In this document: positions 29,146 to 37,332 of the stretch, piece by piece
How positions within the stretch are numbered: the first letter of the stretch is position 1
Layout of the letters: every line of letters starts with the position of its first letter
Assembly: GCF_035917235.1 (NCBI RefSeq)
Contig: NZ_CP108423.1
Coordinates: forward strand, 5,237,501 to 5,301,500
Origin: Streptomyces sp. NBC_01294
GTDB lineage: Bacteria; Actinomycetota; Actinomycetes; Streptomycetales; Streptomycetaceae
Length of the DNA: 64,000 nucleotides
Direction of reading: 5' to 3'
Notes under the pieces: generated by a model
What the model was told of the DNA's origin: nothing
The model's database searches: none
The model's input: the letters and a program-made list of their open reading frames with translations, nothing else
Translations under genes and position numbers: made by a program

Positions 29146-29958
29146 TCAGAGCCGGCCGGGACCGGCCGGGCCGACGATGCCGAACAGCGCGCCGTCGGGG
29201 TCCCGCAGGGTGATCTCCCGGGTGAGGGGGTCCGGGCCCGCACCGGAGAGGGTGCCGCCGCCGAGTCCGACGGCCGTCTTGACCGCGGTTTCGAGGTCGG
29301 GGACCCGGAAGTGCGCGTGCCAGCGGGGGCGGACGTGCGGGTCGGGCGCCGCGGCGAGCGCGCCGCCGCGCAGGCGGGCCACGGTCCGGCCCGCGTGGCG
29401 GAGCAGGATGTGGTCGTTCTCCTCCACGTAGGCGACCTCGCAGCAGCCGGCGTGCTCGCAGGCCCACTCCAGGACCTCGCCGTAGAAGATCGCTGCCTCG
29501 AAGGCGTTCCTGGTGCGCAGTTCGAGCCAGGCCGGAGCGGCTTCCCGGCCCATACCCCAGTCGGGGATGGCGTCGCCCTGCCAGATCCCGAAGACGGCCC
29601 CGTCGACGTCGGCGGCCAGCGCGGCCCGTCCGGTGCCGAAGGACAGGGGGCCGACCGCGACGGTTCCGCTGCGTTCCAGGATGCGCGCCGCCGCGACGCC
29701 GGCGTCGTCCACGGCGAAGTACGGGGTCCAGGCGACGGGGAGGGTGAAGGCTGCGGGCAGGGCGCCGACGCCGGCCACCGGGATCCCGTCGCTGAAGCCG
29801 ACGGTGAACCCGTCCCCGAGCCGGGCGGGCCCGAACCTCCAGCCGAGGACCGCACCGTAGAAAGCCTGCGTCGCGGCGGGGTCGCGGGCCATCAGACTGA
29901 CCCAGCAGGGTGCGCCGAACGTTTCGTGACTCGATGTCGACACGACGGTCAACCCCAT
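29146..29958 (-). CDS. VOC-superfamily protein with two glyoxalase-like domains
   Basis: The 270-residue protein has two vicinal-oxygen-chelate domains in tandem (about 10-125 and 140-262), each starting with a metalloenzyme-like strand (PCWVSLMARDPAATQAFYG; PAWLELRTRNAFEAAIFYG) and ending in DVDGAVFGIWQG or DPDGALFGIVGP. Such two-domain proteins in Streptomyces are usually of unknown substrate and lack a full metal triad. It lies upstream of ctaD on the same strand with 111 bp of repeats between. Confidence 0.82.
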   Translation of the reverse strand: MGLTVVSTSSHETFGAPCWVSLMARDPAATQAFYGAVLGWRFGPARLGDGFTVGFSDGIPVAGVGALPAAFTLPVAWTPYFAVDDAGVAAARILERSGTVAVGPLSFGTGRAALAADVDGAVFGIWQGDAIPDWGMGREAAPAWLELRTRNAFEAAIFYGEVLEWACEHAGCCEVAYVEENDHILLRHAGRTVARLRGGALAAAPDPHVRPRWHAHFRVPDLETAVKTAVGLGGGTLSGAGPDPLTREITLRDPDGALFGIVGPAGPGRL

Positions 29959-30040
29959 CCGCTGTGCGCCCCCGGAAGCCCCTCCCACGGTACTCGTGGG
30001 CGCTCCCGGAGGCGGGGCGTCACTGCGCGGGCGCAGTCCG

Positions 30041-30325
30041 TCAGGTACGGAGGAGGCTGTTGGGGCCTTCGAGCGCGTCGGCGCCCTCGTCGTTGAACCA
30101 GTAGTCGCCCGCCGCCAGGTAGCGGAAGGCGTGCGTGTTGTCGTTGGGCAGGGCGACGGTGACCGCCCGGGTGCCGTCCTTGCGCGGGCGCAGCTCGTGG
30201 GCACCCGGCCGCCAGTCGTTGAAGTCACCCACGACGCTGACCGGCCCGGGCGGGGTGTCCGCGGGCAGGAGGAAGGTGATCTCCGTGTGGTCCTTGCCGC
30301 CCTTGAGGCGCTTTCGTTCGAGCAC
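30041..30325 (-). CDS. Small CBM48 (glycogen-binding, isoamylase N-terminal-like) protein
   Basis: This 94-residue protein is a single CBM48/AMPK-type early-set domain: EITFLLPADTPPGPVSVVGDFNDWRPG, then RYLAAGDYWFNDEGADALEGPN. These domains bind alpha-glucans such as glycogen and normally occur fused to branching enzymes; stand-alone forms exist in actinobacteria with no clear role. GTG 30325 is chosen, giving LERKRLKGGKDHTE, with AGGAG 8 nt upstream. Confidence 0.8.
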   Translation of the reverse strand: MLERKRLKGGKDHTEITFLLPADTPPGPVSVVGDFNDWRPGAHELRPRKDGTRAVTVALPNDNTHAFRYLAAGDYWFNDEGADALEGPNSLLRT

Positions 30326-30962
30326 GGGATGGCTCCTGCCGAGTCGGGGAACGTCGGGCACATCCTCGTACCGCGGCCCGTGCGGCGCCGCACGACACGA
30401 CGGACGGGCCACCCGGGCGGCGGAGCGCGCGGGGGCGCCCGGGGGACGCGGGACGGCGGCGGTTCGGCCGGACGAGAGCGGGCAGGGGCAAGAGTGAGGA
30501 AAGCATTCCGCTGCGATCGGCCGGATTCGCCATGACGTACGCATGCATGCACACGAAGAAGAACCAGCGCGCGAGGACCGGGCTGCCGACCCGGCCGCTC
30601 CCGTCGGGATCGGGCCCGGTGCCTCCCACCCACCCCTTCCCCGGCGACCCGCACACACCGAGGCCGGTGCCCAGGCCCGTCCCCGGACCGGACCCGCTGC
30701 CCGAGCCGCCGCCGGCTCCCCCGCGCTAGCTCCCACGCCGGGCCCGTACCCGGGCCCCCGTACCCGGGCCCCCGTACCCGGGCCCCCGTACCCGGGCCCC
30801 CGTACCCGGCTCACGCCCCGGTCAGCGCGCCCAGCGCCGCACCGGGTCGTTGACCTGCGGGTTCGCCCGTGAGGTTTGCCTACGGGCCGAATGGAAAGCC
30901 GCCCGGGCAGGAGGGGGAAGGCCCCTCACCGTTCCATCCGTCCGAGGAAGGCGGGGGATGCA
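30326..30962. other. 637-bp gene-poor boundary between core region and cluster
   Basis: No gene is convincingly supported. It contains a 15-bp tandem repeat (30745-30812), a GC-rich Pro-coding stretch, and an AT-richer segment near 30860-30900 that may hold the amidinotransferase promoter (TTGACC at 30851). An ATG followed at once by CAG TGA overlaps the real GTG start at 30963. Confidence 0.6.
30745..30812. repeat. 15-bp tandem repeat, about 4.5 copies
   Basis: CGTACCCGGGCCCCC repeats perfectly at 30745, 30760, 30775 and 30790, with a partial fifth copy. Each unit contains the palindrome CCCGGG. Confidence 0.9.
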
Positions 30963-32141
30963 GTGAGTGACGATCTCCGTGATGAAGAGCCGGTGAGCAG
31001 GGGACTGCGCGTGATGCCGGGCCCGGCGGCGGCCGGGCAGCAGCAGGACACCGCCGAACCCTCCGGTTCGCCGATCGGTTCCCACAACGAATGGGACCCG
31101 CTGGAGGAGGTCATCGTCGGGCGCCTCGACGGCGCGACGATCCCGGGCAGCCATCCCGTCGTGTCCTGCAACATCCCCCCGTGGGCGGCGCGGTTGCAGG
31201 GACTGTCGGCCGGATTCAGATATCCGCGCAGGCTGATCGAGCCGGCGCAGCGCGAACTCGACGCGTTCATCGCCCTCCTGAAATCCTTCGACGTGACGGT
31301 CAGGCAGCCGGACGCGGTCGACCACAGGCAGCGCTTCGCCACTCCCGAATGGTCGTCGCGGGGATTCGGGAACACCTGCCCGCGCGACAGCATGCTCGTC
31401 ATCGGCGACGAGATCATCGAGACGCCGATGGCATGGCCGTGCCGCTATTTCGAGACCCACTCCTATCGTGAGATCCTCAAGGATTATTTCCGGCGCGGCG
31501 CGCGCTGGACGGCGGCGCCCAAGCCCGAACTCACCGACGCGCTGTTCGATCCGGATTTCCGCATCCCCGGCGCCGACGAGCCCATGCGCTACATTCTCAC
31601 CGAATTCGAGCCGGTCTTCGACGCGGCCGATTTCGTGCGCGCGGGACGCGATCTTTTCGTCACGCGGAGCAATGTCACCAATCGCATGGGCATCGAGTGG
31701 CTGCGCCGCCACCTCGGACCCGGTTACCGCATCCACGAGATCGAGAGCCGCTGCCGCACGCCCATGCACATCGACACGACGTTCCTGCTGCTCGCGCCCG
31801 GAAAGGTACTGGTCAACCCCGAATACATCGACGTCGACCACCTGCCCGACGTCCTGGACTCCTGGGACGTCCTCGTCGCCCCCGAGCCCGACCCGATCGA
31901 CGGCCGCCTGCTCAAAGTAACCTCGATGTGCGGCAAGTGGCTCAGCCTGAACATTCTCATGCTCGACGAAAAACGGGTCATCGCGGAGCGGCACCACACC
32001 GCCATGCTGCGCGCGCTCGAACAATGGGGTTTCGAGCCGATCTCGTGTGACCTGCTCCACTACGCACCGTTCGAGGGATCATTCCACTGCGCGACGCTCG
32101 ATGTCAGGCGCCGAGGCACGCTCGAATCGTATTTCCCGTGA
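30963..32141 (+). CDS. Glycine/inosamine amidinotransferase (AGAT family)
   Basis: The 392-residue enzyme transfers the amidino group of arginine to an amine acceptor, making a guanidino compound. The catalytic triad of the family is intact: D223 in FDAADFVRAGRD, H269 in MHIDTTF and C376 in GSFHCAT, with the NVTNRMG and SRCRTP context typical of L-arginine:glycine amidinotransferases. Acceptor could be glycine, an inosamine or an amino acid of the cluster product. GTG 30963 overlaps a two-codon ATG-CAG-TGA frame. Codon use from about 31200 to 32140 is less GC-biased (GATTATTTC, AATGTCACCAAT) than neighbouring genes, a sign of transfer from a lower-GC donor. It opens the putative cluster. Confidence 0.9.
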   Translation: MSDDLRDEEPVSRGLRVMPGPAAAGQQQDTAEPSGSPIGSHNEWDPLEEVIVGRLDGATIPGSHPVVSCNIPPWAARLQGLSAGFRYPRRLIEPAQRELDAFIALLKSFDVTVRQPDAVDHRQRFATPEWSSRGFGNTCPRDSMLVIGDEIIETPMAWPCRYFETHSYREILKDYFRRGARWTAAPKPELTDALFDPDFRIPGADEPMRYILTEFEPVFDAADFVRAGRDLFVTRSNVTNRMGIEWLRRHLGPGYRIHEIESRCRTPMHIDTTFLLLAPGKVLVNPEYIDVDHLPDVLDSWDVLVAPEPDPIDGRLLKVTSMCGKWLSLNILMLDEKRVIAERHHTAMLRALEQWGFEPISCDLLHYAPFEGSFHCATLDVRRRGTLESYFP

Positions 32142-32249
32142 ACGGTCCGCCGGTACATGGTTGAACGCACGGGGCACGAGCGTTACTCGAGTTGTGCACG
32201 ATCTTTGCGCATCACACTGCTGCGTGGGTCGACACGTAGTGAGGTGCGT

Positions 32250-33110
32250 ATGGATACTGCAGTAGAAAGGGCGATCGAGTGCATTCGGGAGCGGTACGGC
32301 GAGCCGCTGACCCTCACGGAGATCGCCGAAAGTGCCCTGCTCAGCCGCTTCTATTTCGCACGGCTCTTCAAAGAGGAGACCGGGCTCACCCCCGGCAGGT
32401 TCCTGGCCGCCATCCGCATTTACCACGCCAAGCGGTTGATCGAGACGACCTCGATGAGCATCACCGAGATCTCCTACGCGGTCGGGTACAACAGCCTGGG
32501 TTCCTTCACCAACTCCTTCACGGCCAGTGTCGGAGTGTCTCCCAGCCGCTACCGCCGGCTGGCACGCGACGGGGTGGGCGGCCTGCCGGGACCGGAGCCG
32601 GGACCGTGGCCGGGATCCGGCATGGTCGCGGGGACGATCAGTCTGCCGGAGGGCCACGGGAACGCCCGCGTGTTCCTGGGAGCCTTCCGCACGCCCATCG
32701 TCCAGCATCCGTCCGTCGCCTCGATCGTCGTCGACGTGCCGAGCGGCCGTCCGTCCTGCTACTCCCTGAAGGACATCCCCGAAGGGAGCTGGCACCTGCT
32801 CGCGGTGGCGGTGGCCGACGGCATCGGGCCCGACCGGCGGGCCCGGCGGACTTCACTGGTCGGGGGACACGGTGCGATGACCGTGACCGTGGCCGACGAC
32901 AGCGTCATGAGCGTGGCCGTGCGGCTGCGTCCGTGCCGGCCGGCGGACCCGCCGATCCTGCTCGCGCTGCCCGAACTCGACCCCCCGGCCACCGTCATGA
33001 CCCACCCCGGCTGCGCCTCCGTCAATCCGGCTCCGGAGCCCGCCGGACGGCGCCAGGCCGCGGGCCACCTCCGGGTGGCGTCCGCGGCACCGGTGCCGTC
33101 CGGGCCGTGA
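32250..33110 (+). CDS. AraC-family regulator with N-terminal HTH and C-terminal beta domain
   Basis: The 286-residue protein has the two AraC helix-turn-helix motifs at the N-terminus (LTEIAESALLSRFYFARLFK; ITEISYAVGYNSLGSFTNSF, ending SPSRYRR near residue 105). That is the reverse of the usual order. The C-terminal half (about 125-235) reads like a beta-sandwich with VFLGAFRTPIVQHPSVAS and LKDIPEGSWHLLAVAVADG, similar to carboxypeptidase-regulatory-like domains. It may sense a ligand of the cluster. ATG 32250 has GAGG 5 nt upstream. It follows the amidinotransferase by 108 bp. Confidence 0.85.
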   Translation: MDTAVERAIECIRERYGEPLTLTEIAESALLSRFYFARLFKEETGLTPGRFLAAIRIYHAKRLIETTSMSITEISYAVGYNSLGSFTNSFTASVGVSPSRYRRLARDGVGGLPGPEPGPWPGSGMVAGTISLPEGHGNARVFLGAFRTPIVQHPSVASIVVDVPSGRPSCYSLKDIPEGSWHLLAVAVADGIGPDRRARRTSLVGGHGAMTVTVADDSVMSVAVRLRPCRPADPPILLALPELDPPATVMTHPGCASVNPAPEPAGRRQAAGHLRVASAAPVPSGP

Positions 33111-33120
33111 TCGCGGGGGA

Positions 33121-34359
33121 TCACTGCACCATTTCCTGCTTGGACTTGAGCTGCTCGGCGAGGAGGCTCCAATCCCTGCCGATCCGCTCGGCGATCGGGG
33201 CGATGACGCCGACCCAGTGGGCGGGGACGGCGTCGACGAGCTCGCGCCAGTCCTCGTCGGGGTCGGTGGCGTGCAGCTGCATCCAGCGCAGGAACCCCCT
33301 GCCGCCCGCGGTGTAGCGGATGGCGGGGTCGGTGGCCATCTTGGCCGCGACCGTCGCCCACGCGGGCGGCGCCTCGGTGTGGTTCCTGCGCTGCGCCGGC
33401 GCAGCGTCGGCGCTCGGTGCCACCCGGAGCGGCGCACGGGTGGCACCGCCCGGAGCCGTCGCGCCGTGCGTCGCCGCCTCGTCGTCCTGCTCCAGTCCCT
33501 GCATGGACTGGAGGGACTGCACCGACTGCACCGACTGGATGGGCTGGACCGGCTGCATGTACGGCACGGACTGCACGGGCCGGATGGGCTGCGGCTGCAC
33601 GACGGCGCTCTGGCGCCCGTCCCGCTCGGGGCTGTCGCCGCGCCGCAGCCGCGCGCTCACGTCGTGGACCGTGCCGAGCGACACGTCGGTCTCCCTGGCG
33701 ACCTGACGCAGCGGGGCGTTGGGATGGGCGGTGATGTACTCGGCGGCGCGCCGCCTGCCCTCGCCCGCGTCCACCGGACGCCGCCGTCCGTCCCGGCCGA
33801 TCCGCTTGCCGTCGAGCGGGGTTCCGTCCCCCGACCGGTCGCGCAGCGACGCGATGGTCTTCGCGCTCAGCCCGGTGATCCCGGCGATGGCGCGGTCGGA
33901 CCAGTCGGGGTGGGAACCCAGGACGCGCTGCGCCCCCGACACGCGGTCGGGCTTCGACAGCGGCAGTCCGTGCGAGCCGTTCGCCTTCATGGCGATGACG
34001 AGCGCCTCGGAGTTCGAGCAGTCGAGGAAGCGCGCCTTGATGATGTCGTCGCCCCGGAGCCGGGCGGCCTCCAGCCGGTGCAGCCCGTCGATGACGCGGT
34101 AGCCGTCGATCTGGACGAGGATGGGCGGCAATTCCGCCGAACCCGCCGCGTCGATGAGGAGCTGGATGTGAGCGGCGTCCGTTCCGTCCTGACGGAGGGA
34201 AACCCCCGCCGACAGTGCGTGGACGGGGACATCGCGTGCCGGCAGTTTCTCGAAATTCTTGAGATCGAATTCGCTGCGGGTCGATGATTCGGCGCTCTCC
34301 ATCCTGACGGGGCTGAAAGAACTCGTTATCAAGACGGCTTGACCGTTACTCTGAGCCAT
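33121..34359 (-). CDS. StrR-like ParB/HTH pathway-specific activator
   Basis: The 412-residue protein has an N-terminal ParB/sulfiredoxin-like fold (about 45-110: PILVQIDGYRVIDGLHRLEAARLRG), a central HTH (SDRAIAGITGLSAKTIASLR and VARETDVSLGTVHDVSARLR), a Gln-rich linker with repeated Q-x-x units (QPIQSVQSVQSLQSMQ) and a C-terminal helical domain (GGRGFLRWMQLH). This layout is that of StrR, the activator of streptomycin genes, and its relatives in aminocoumarin and other clusters. ATG 34359 has GGGAG 9 nt upstream. It is convergent with the AraC gene (10 bp apart) and likely controls this cluster. Confidence 0.88.
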   Translation of the reverse strand: MAQSNGQAVLITSSFSPVRMESAESSTRSEFDLKNFEKLPARDVPVHALSAGVSLRQDGTDAAHIQLLIDAAGSAELPPILVQIDGYRVIDGLHRLEAARLRGDDIIKARFLDCSNSEALVIAMKANGSHGLPLSKPDRVSGAQRVLGSHPDWSDRAIAGITGLSAKTIASLRDRSGDGTPLDGKRIGRDGRRRPVDAGEGRRRAAEYITAHPNAPLRQVARETDVSLGTVHDVSARLRRGDSPERDGRQSAVVQPQPIRPVQSVPYMQPVQPIQSVQSVQSLQSMQGLEQDDEAATHGATAPGGATRAPLRVAPSADAAPAQRRNHTEAPPAWATVAAKMATDPAIRYTAGGRGFLRWMQLHATDPDEDWRELVDAVPAHWVGVIAPIAERIGRDWSLLAEQLKSKQEMVQ

Positions 34360-34454
34360 TCCGTTTACTCCCTCTCTGCTGCCGCTGCCGACGAGCGTCG
34401 CAGGGGGGTCTGTAGCTGTAGTCGAGGGCAGGTGGACGCTCCCTGGAAACGCAA

Positions 34455-34493
34455 CACCGCGGGTGTCCGCCGGTTCGGCGAACACCCGCGGTG
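34455..34493 (-). terminator. Terminator between the ABC permease and StrR-like genes
   Basis: CACCGCGGGTGT (34455-34466) pairs perfectly with ACACCCGCGGTG (34482-34493), with further inner pairing in the loop. It ends the ABC transporter transcript before the StrR-like gene on the same strand. Confidence 0.7.
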
Positions 34494-34522
34494 GGGGCGG
34501 GGGTCAGGCGTCTTCTGCCAGG

Positions 34523-35359
34523 TCAGGCGTCCCTGCGTCGCAGCAGCACCGCCGCGACGGCCAGCAGGGCGGCCGTCCAGAGCGCGAGCACCCCGATGCC
34601 CTGCCACGGCCCCAGCACGTCGCCCACGCGGGTCTGCTGCTGGGTGATCATGAATCCGGCCTGCGTGGGGAGGTACGCGTAGACGTACGTGCCCACCTTG
34701 CCCGGCAGCAGGGCCGCCATCGGCGTGAGCACCAGGACGAAGCCGATGACGCCGGTGATGCTCGCCGCCGTGTGGCGGATGATGGCGCCGACGGCGAGCG
34801 CGAACAGGCCCACCAGCGACAGGTAGAGGCCGGTGCCGGCGACGGCCTGGAACACGCCCGGGTCGCCGATCGCGACCGGGGCCTTGTCGCCGAGGATCGG
34901 CGCGCCGATGAAGAACGAGCCGAACGCGGTCAGTTCGCCCACGGCCAGGACCAGCAGCCCGAAGACCGCGGCCTTGGCCAGCAGCACCGGCACCCGCTTG
35001 GGCACGGCGAGCAGGCTCGCCCGGATCATGCCGGTGGAGTACTCGGAGGCGATGACCATCACGCCCAGCACGCAGACGGCGAGCTGGCTGAGCAGGATGC
35101 CGCTGCCGAGGATGGTGCCGGTCGGGTCGAGGCGCATCTCGGCCTGCTGCCCCGGGTCGCTCTTGTCCCAGTTCGCGACGCCCATCTGCATGAACAGCGC
35201 GGTGAAGATCAGGGTGACCACGATCAGGATGGCGAGGGACCAGACGGTGGAGCGGACGGAACGGATCTTGGTCCACTCCGAGAGCATCAGCCGCCCGAAG
35301 CTCGGCTTGTTCGCCTCGGCGGCGGCGGACGTGGAGGCGGAGGCGGTCAGGGTGGTCAC
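34523..35359 (-). CDS. ABC-2-type transporter permease
   Basis: The 278-residue membrane protein has six hydrophobic segments, with the N-terminal LMLSEWTKIRSVRSTVWSL and SEYSTGMIRASLLAVPKR motifs of the ABC-2 permeases common in Streptomyces. It pairs with the ATPase encoded just upstream, overlapping it by 4 nt. Together they form an exporter that may carry the cluster product or a lipid-like compound out of the cell. Confidence 0.88.
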   Translation of the reverse strand: MTTLTASASTSAAAEANKPSFGRLMLSEWTKIRSVRSTVWSLAILIVVTLIFTALFMQMGVANWDKSDPGQQAEMRLDPTGTILGSGILLSQLAVCVLGVMVIASEYSTGMIRASLLAVPKRVPVLLAKAAVFGLLVLAVGELTAFGSFFIGAPILGDKAPVAIGDPGVFQAVAGTGLYLSLVGLFALAVGAIIRHTAASITGVIGFVLVLTPMAALLPGKVGTYVYAYLPTQAGFMITQQQTRVGDVLGPWQGIGVLALWTAALLAVAAVLLRRRDA

Positions 35360-36282
35360 TTCACACCTCCGGCGGTGGGCACGGCGGCGTCGTACTCGAC
35401 GGCGTCCTTGGTCAGTTCCATGAAGGCTTCCTCGAGCGAGCCGCGCCGGGTCGACAGCTCGTGCAGGACCAGGCCGCCGGCGGCGGCGAGTTCGGCGATG
35501 CGGGGGGCCTCGATCCCGACGACGTCCAGGTCGCCGTCCTCGGCGTCGGTGACGGTGGCGCCCTCGGCCTTCAGCAGCTCGGCGAGCCGCGCCCGGTCGG
35601 GGGTCTTCACCAGGACCGACTGCTCGGTGCTGGCCTCGATGAACTCCTGGGTGGAGCAGTCGGCGACCAGCCGGCCGCGGCCGATGACGATGAGGTGGTC
35701 GGCGGTGACGGCCATCTCGTTCATCAGGTGGCTGGAGACGAAGACGGCGCGGCCCTCGGACGCGAGCGACTTCATCAGGTTGCGGATCCAGAGAATGCCC
35801 TCCGGGTCGAGACCGTTGACCGGCTCGTCCAGGATCAGCGCCGCCGGGTCGCCCAACAGCGCTGCGGCGATGCCGAGTCGCTGCCCCATGCCGAGCGAGA
35901 AACCGCCGGCCCGCTTGCGCGCCACCGAGGCCAGACCGACCTGGTCGATGACCTCCTGGACCCTGCGCTTGCCGAAGCCCTGGGTCTGGGCGAGGCAGAG
36001 CAGGTGGTCGTAGGCGCTGCGGCCGGTGTGGACGGCGCGCGCCTCCAACAGGGCCCCGGCCACCCGCATGGGCTGCGGGAGGTCGCGGTAGGCCACGCCG
36101 TTGATGGTGGCCTTGCCGCCGTCGGGGCGGTCGAGCCCCAGCAGCAGCCGCATCGTGGTGGACTTGCCTGCGCCGTTGGGGCCCAGGAAGCCGGTGACCC
36201 GGCCGGGCTCGACGGTGAACGACAGGTCGTTCACCGCGGTCTTGTCGCCGTAGCGTTTCGTGAGGTTCTTGGCCTCGATCAT
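35356..36282 (-). CDS. ABC transporter ATP-binding protein (DrrA-like)
   Basis: The 308-residue ATPase has Walker A GPNGAGKST, signature FSLGMGQRLGIA, Walker B ALILDEPVNGLDP and the H-loop VFVSSHL, plus a C-terminal extension of about 90 residues as in DrrA-type exporters. ATG 36282 has GAGGTG upstream. Its 3' end overlaps the permease start by 4 nt, showing coupling. It could give self-resistance by export. Confidence 0.92.
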   Translation of the reverse strand: MIEAKNLTKRYGDKTAVNDLSFTVEPGRVTGFLGPNGAGKSTTMRLLLGLDRPDGGKATINGVAYRDLPQPMRVAGALLEARAVHTGRSAYDHLLCLAQTQGFGKRRVQEVIDQVGLASVARKRAGGFSLGMGQRLGIAAALLGDPAALILDEPVNGLDPEGILWIRNLMKSLASEGRAVFVSSHLMNEMAVTADHLIVIGRGRLVADCSTQEFIEASTEQSVLVKTPDRARLAELLKAEGATVTDAEDGDLDVVGIEAPRIAELAAAGGLVLHELSTRRGSLEEAFMELTKDAVEYDAAVPTAGGVK

Positions 36283-36509
36283 GGGCACCTCGTTAGATGG
36301 GCTGCGAGAGATATGCGGGGCATAAAATGTTTGCCACCTGCCATTGGTACCAGGAGTACGTTTCCGTTCAGTAGGCCCTGACGCCCGGGATCTGAACGAT
36401 GGCCTCCGCTTCACCGACGTGGCTATTTTGACGTCGATGACGGTCCGCGGAAGCGGTTGTTTCATCTGCGCATTCTCCTCAGTTGAACCCGGAACCCACG
36501 AGGGTGGTC

Positions 36510-37274
36510 ATGAATTCAGCCATGAACGATCCGGCCGGCGCCGGGCGGCCGGTGATCGGGATCTGCGCGCGGACCGCGCCGGTCACGCTCCAGGGCAGTG
36601 ACCTGGTCGTCAGCCTCGCGCTCCAGTCGCACGTGGCCTTCCTGTCCGAGGCGGGCTGCACGCCCCTGCTGCTCCCGCTGCTGCCCGGCGTCGAAGGCCT
36701 GGTCGGCCGGCTCGACGGCCTGCTGGTTCCGGGCGGCCCCGATCTGGATCCGGCGCTGTACGGTGAGGCCGCGCACCCGGTGACCCGGGCGATGAGCCCG
36801 GACGCCGACCGCGTCGAACTGGCTCTGGTCCGGGCGGCACTTGACGCCGAGCTGCCCGTCCTGGCCATCTGTCGGGGCATGCAACTGCTCAACGTGCTGC
36901 ACGGAGGCTCCCTCCACCAGCACCTGCCGGACGTCACGGGCCACGACGGCCACCGTCCGGGAACGCCGTCCTTCACGCTCGGCCACCACCGCTTGAAGCT
37001 TCAGCCGGGCAGCCGGATCGCCGGAGTCCTCGACGAGGACGAGCCGGAATCGGCCTGCCACCACCACCAGGCCGTCGACCGGCTCGGCGCCGGCCTCACC
37101 GCCACCGGCTGGGCGGAGGACGGGACGGTCGAGGCCGTCGAAGTCACGGATCATCCCTTCGCGATCGGCGTGCAATGGGAAGCCGGGCACACGCCCGACA
37201 AACGACTTCATCACGCACTCGCCCAAGCCGCCGGAAGCCCGAAATTCACTTGGCCGCCGAATTCGCAAAGTTGA
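36510..37274 (+). CDS. Peptidase C26 / class I glutamine amidotransferase-like protein lacking the catalytic His
   Basis: The 254-residue protein has the PuuD-type fold: VIGICARTAPV at the N-terminus, the oxyanion region LLVPGGPDLDPALYGE, and the nucleophile C121 in AICRGMQLLNVLHGG. At the place where the family has QWHPE, this protein reads QWEAGH (residues 222-227), as if His-Pro had been deleted, so the catalytic His is missing while Cys is kept. Canonical members hydrolyse gamma-glutamyl amides. ATG 36510 has GAGGG at good spacing. It is followed by the AhpD-like gene in the same direction after 58 bp, which also lacks active-site residues. Confidence 0.82.
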   Translation: MNSAMNDPAGAGRPVIGICARTAPVTLQGSDLVVSLALQSHVAFLSEAGCTPLLLPLLPGVEGLVGRLDGLLVPGGPDLDPALYGEAAHPVTRAMSPDADRVELALVRAALDAELPVLAICRGMQLLNVLHGGSLHQHLPDVTGHDGHRPGTPSFTLGHHRLKLQPGSRIAGVLDEDEPESACHHHQAVDRLGAGLTATGWAEDGTVEAVEVTDHPFAIGVQWEAGHTPDKRLHHALAQAAGSPKFTWPPNSQS

Positions 37275-37332
37275 GAAAAGGCAGCCCTGCGGGCAAGCTG
37301 TTTACTGATCCCAATCCGAAGGAGAATTAAAG

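Noticed and set aside
30532..30729. A 65-codon rightward reading frame (Pro-rich) in the gap before the amidinotransferase
   Set aside because: It has no Shine-Dalgarno, is low-complexity Pro/Arg-rich, and matches the composition of non-coding GC-rich DNA here.
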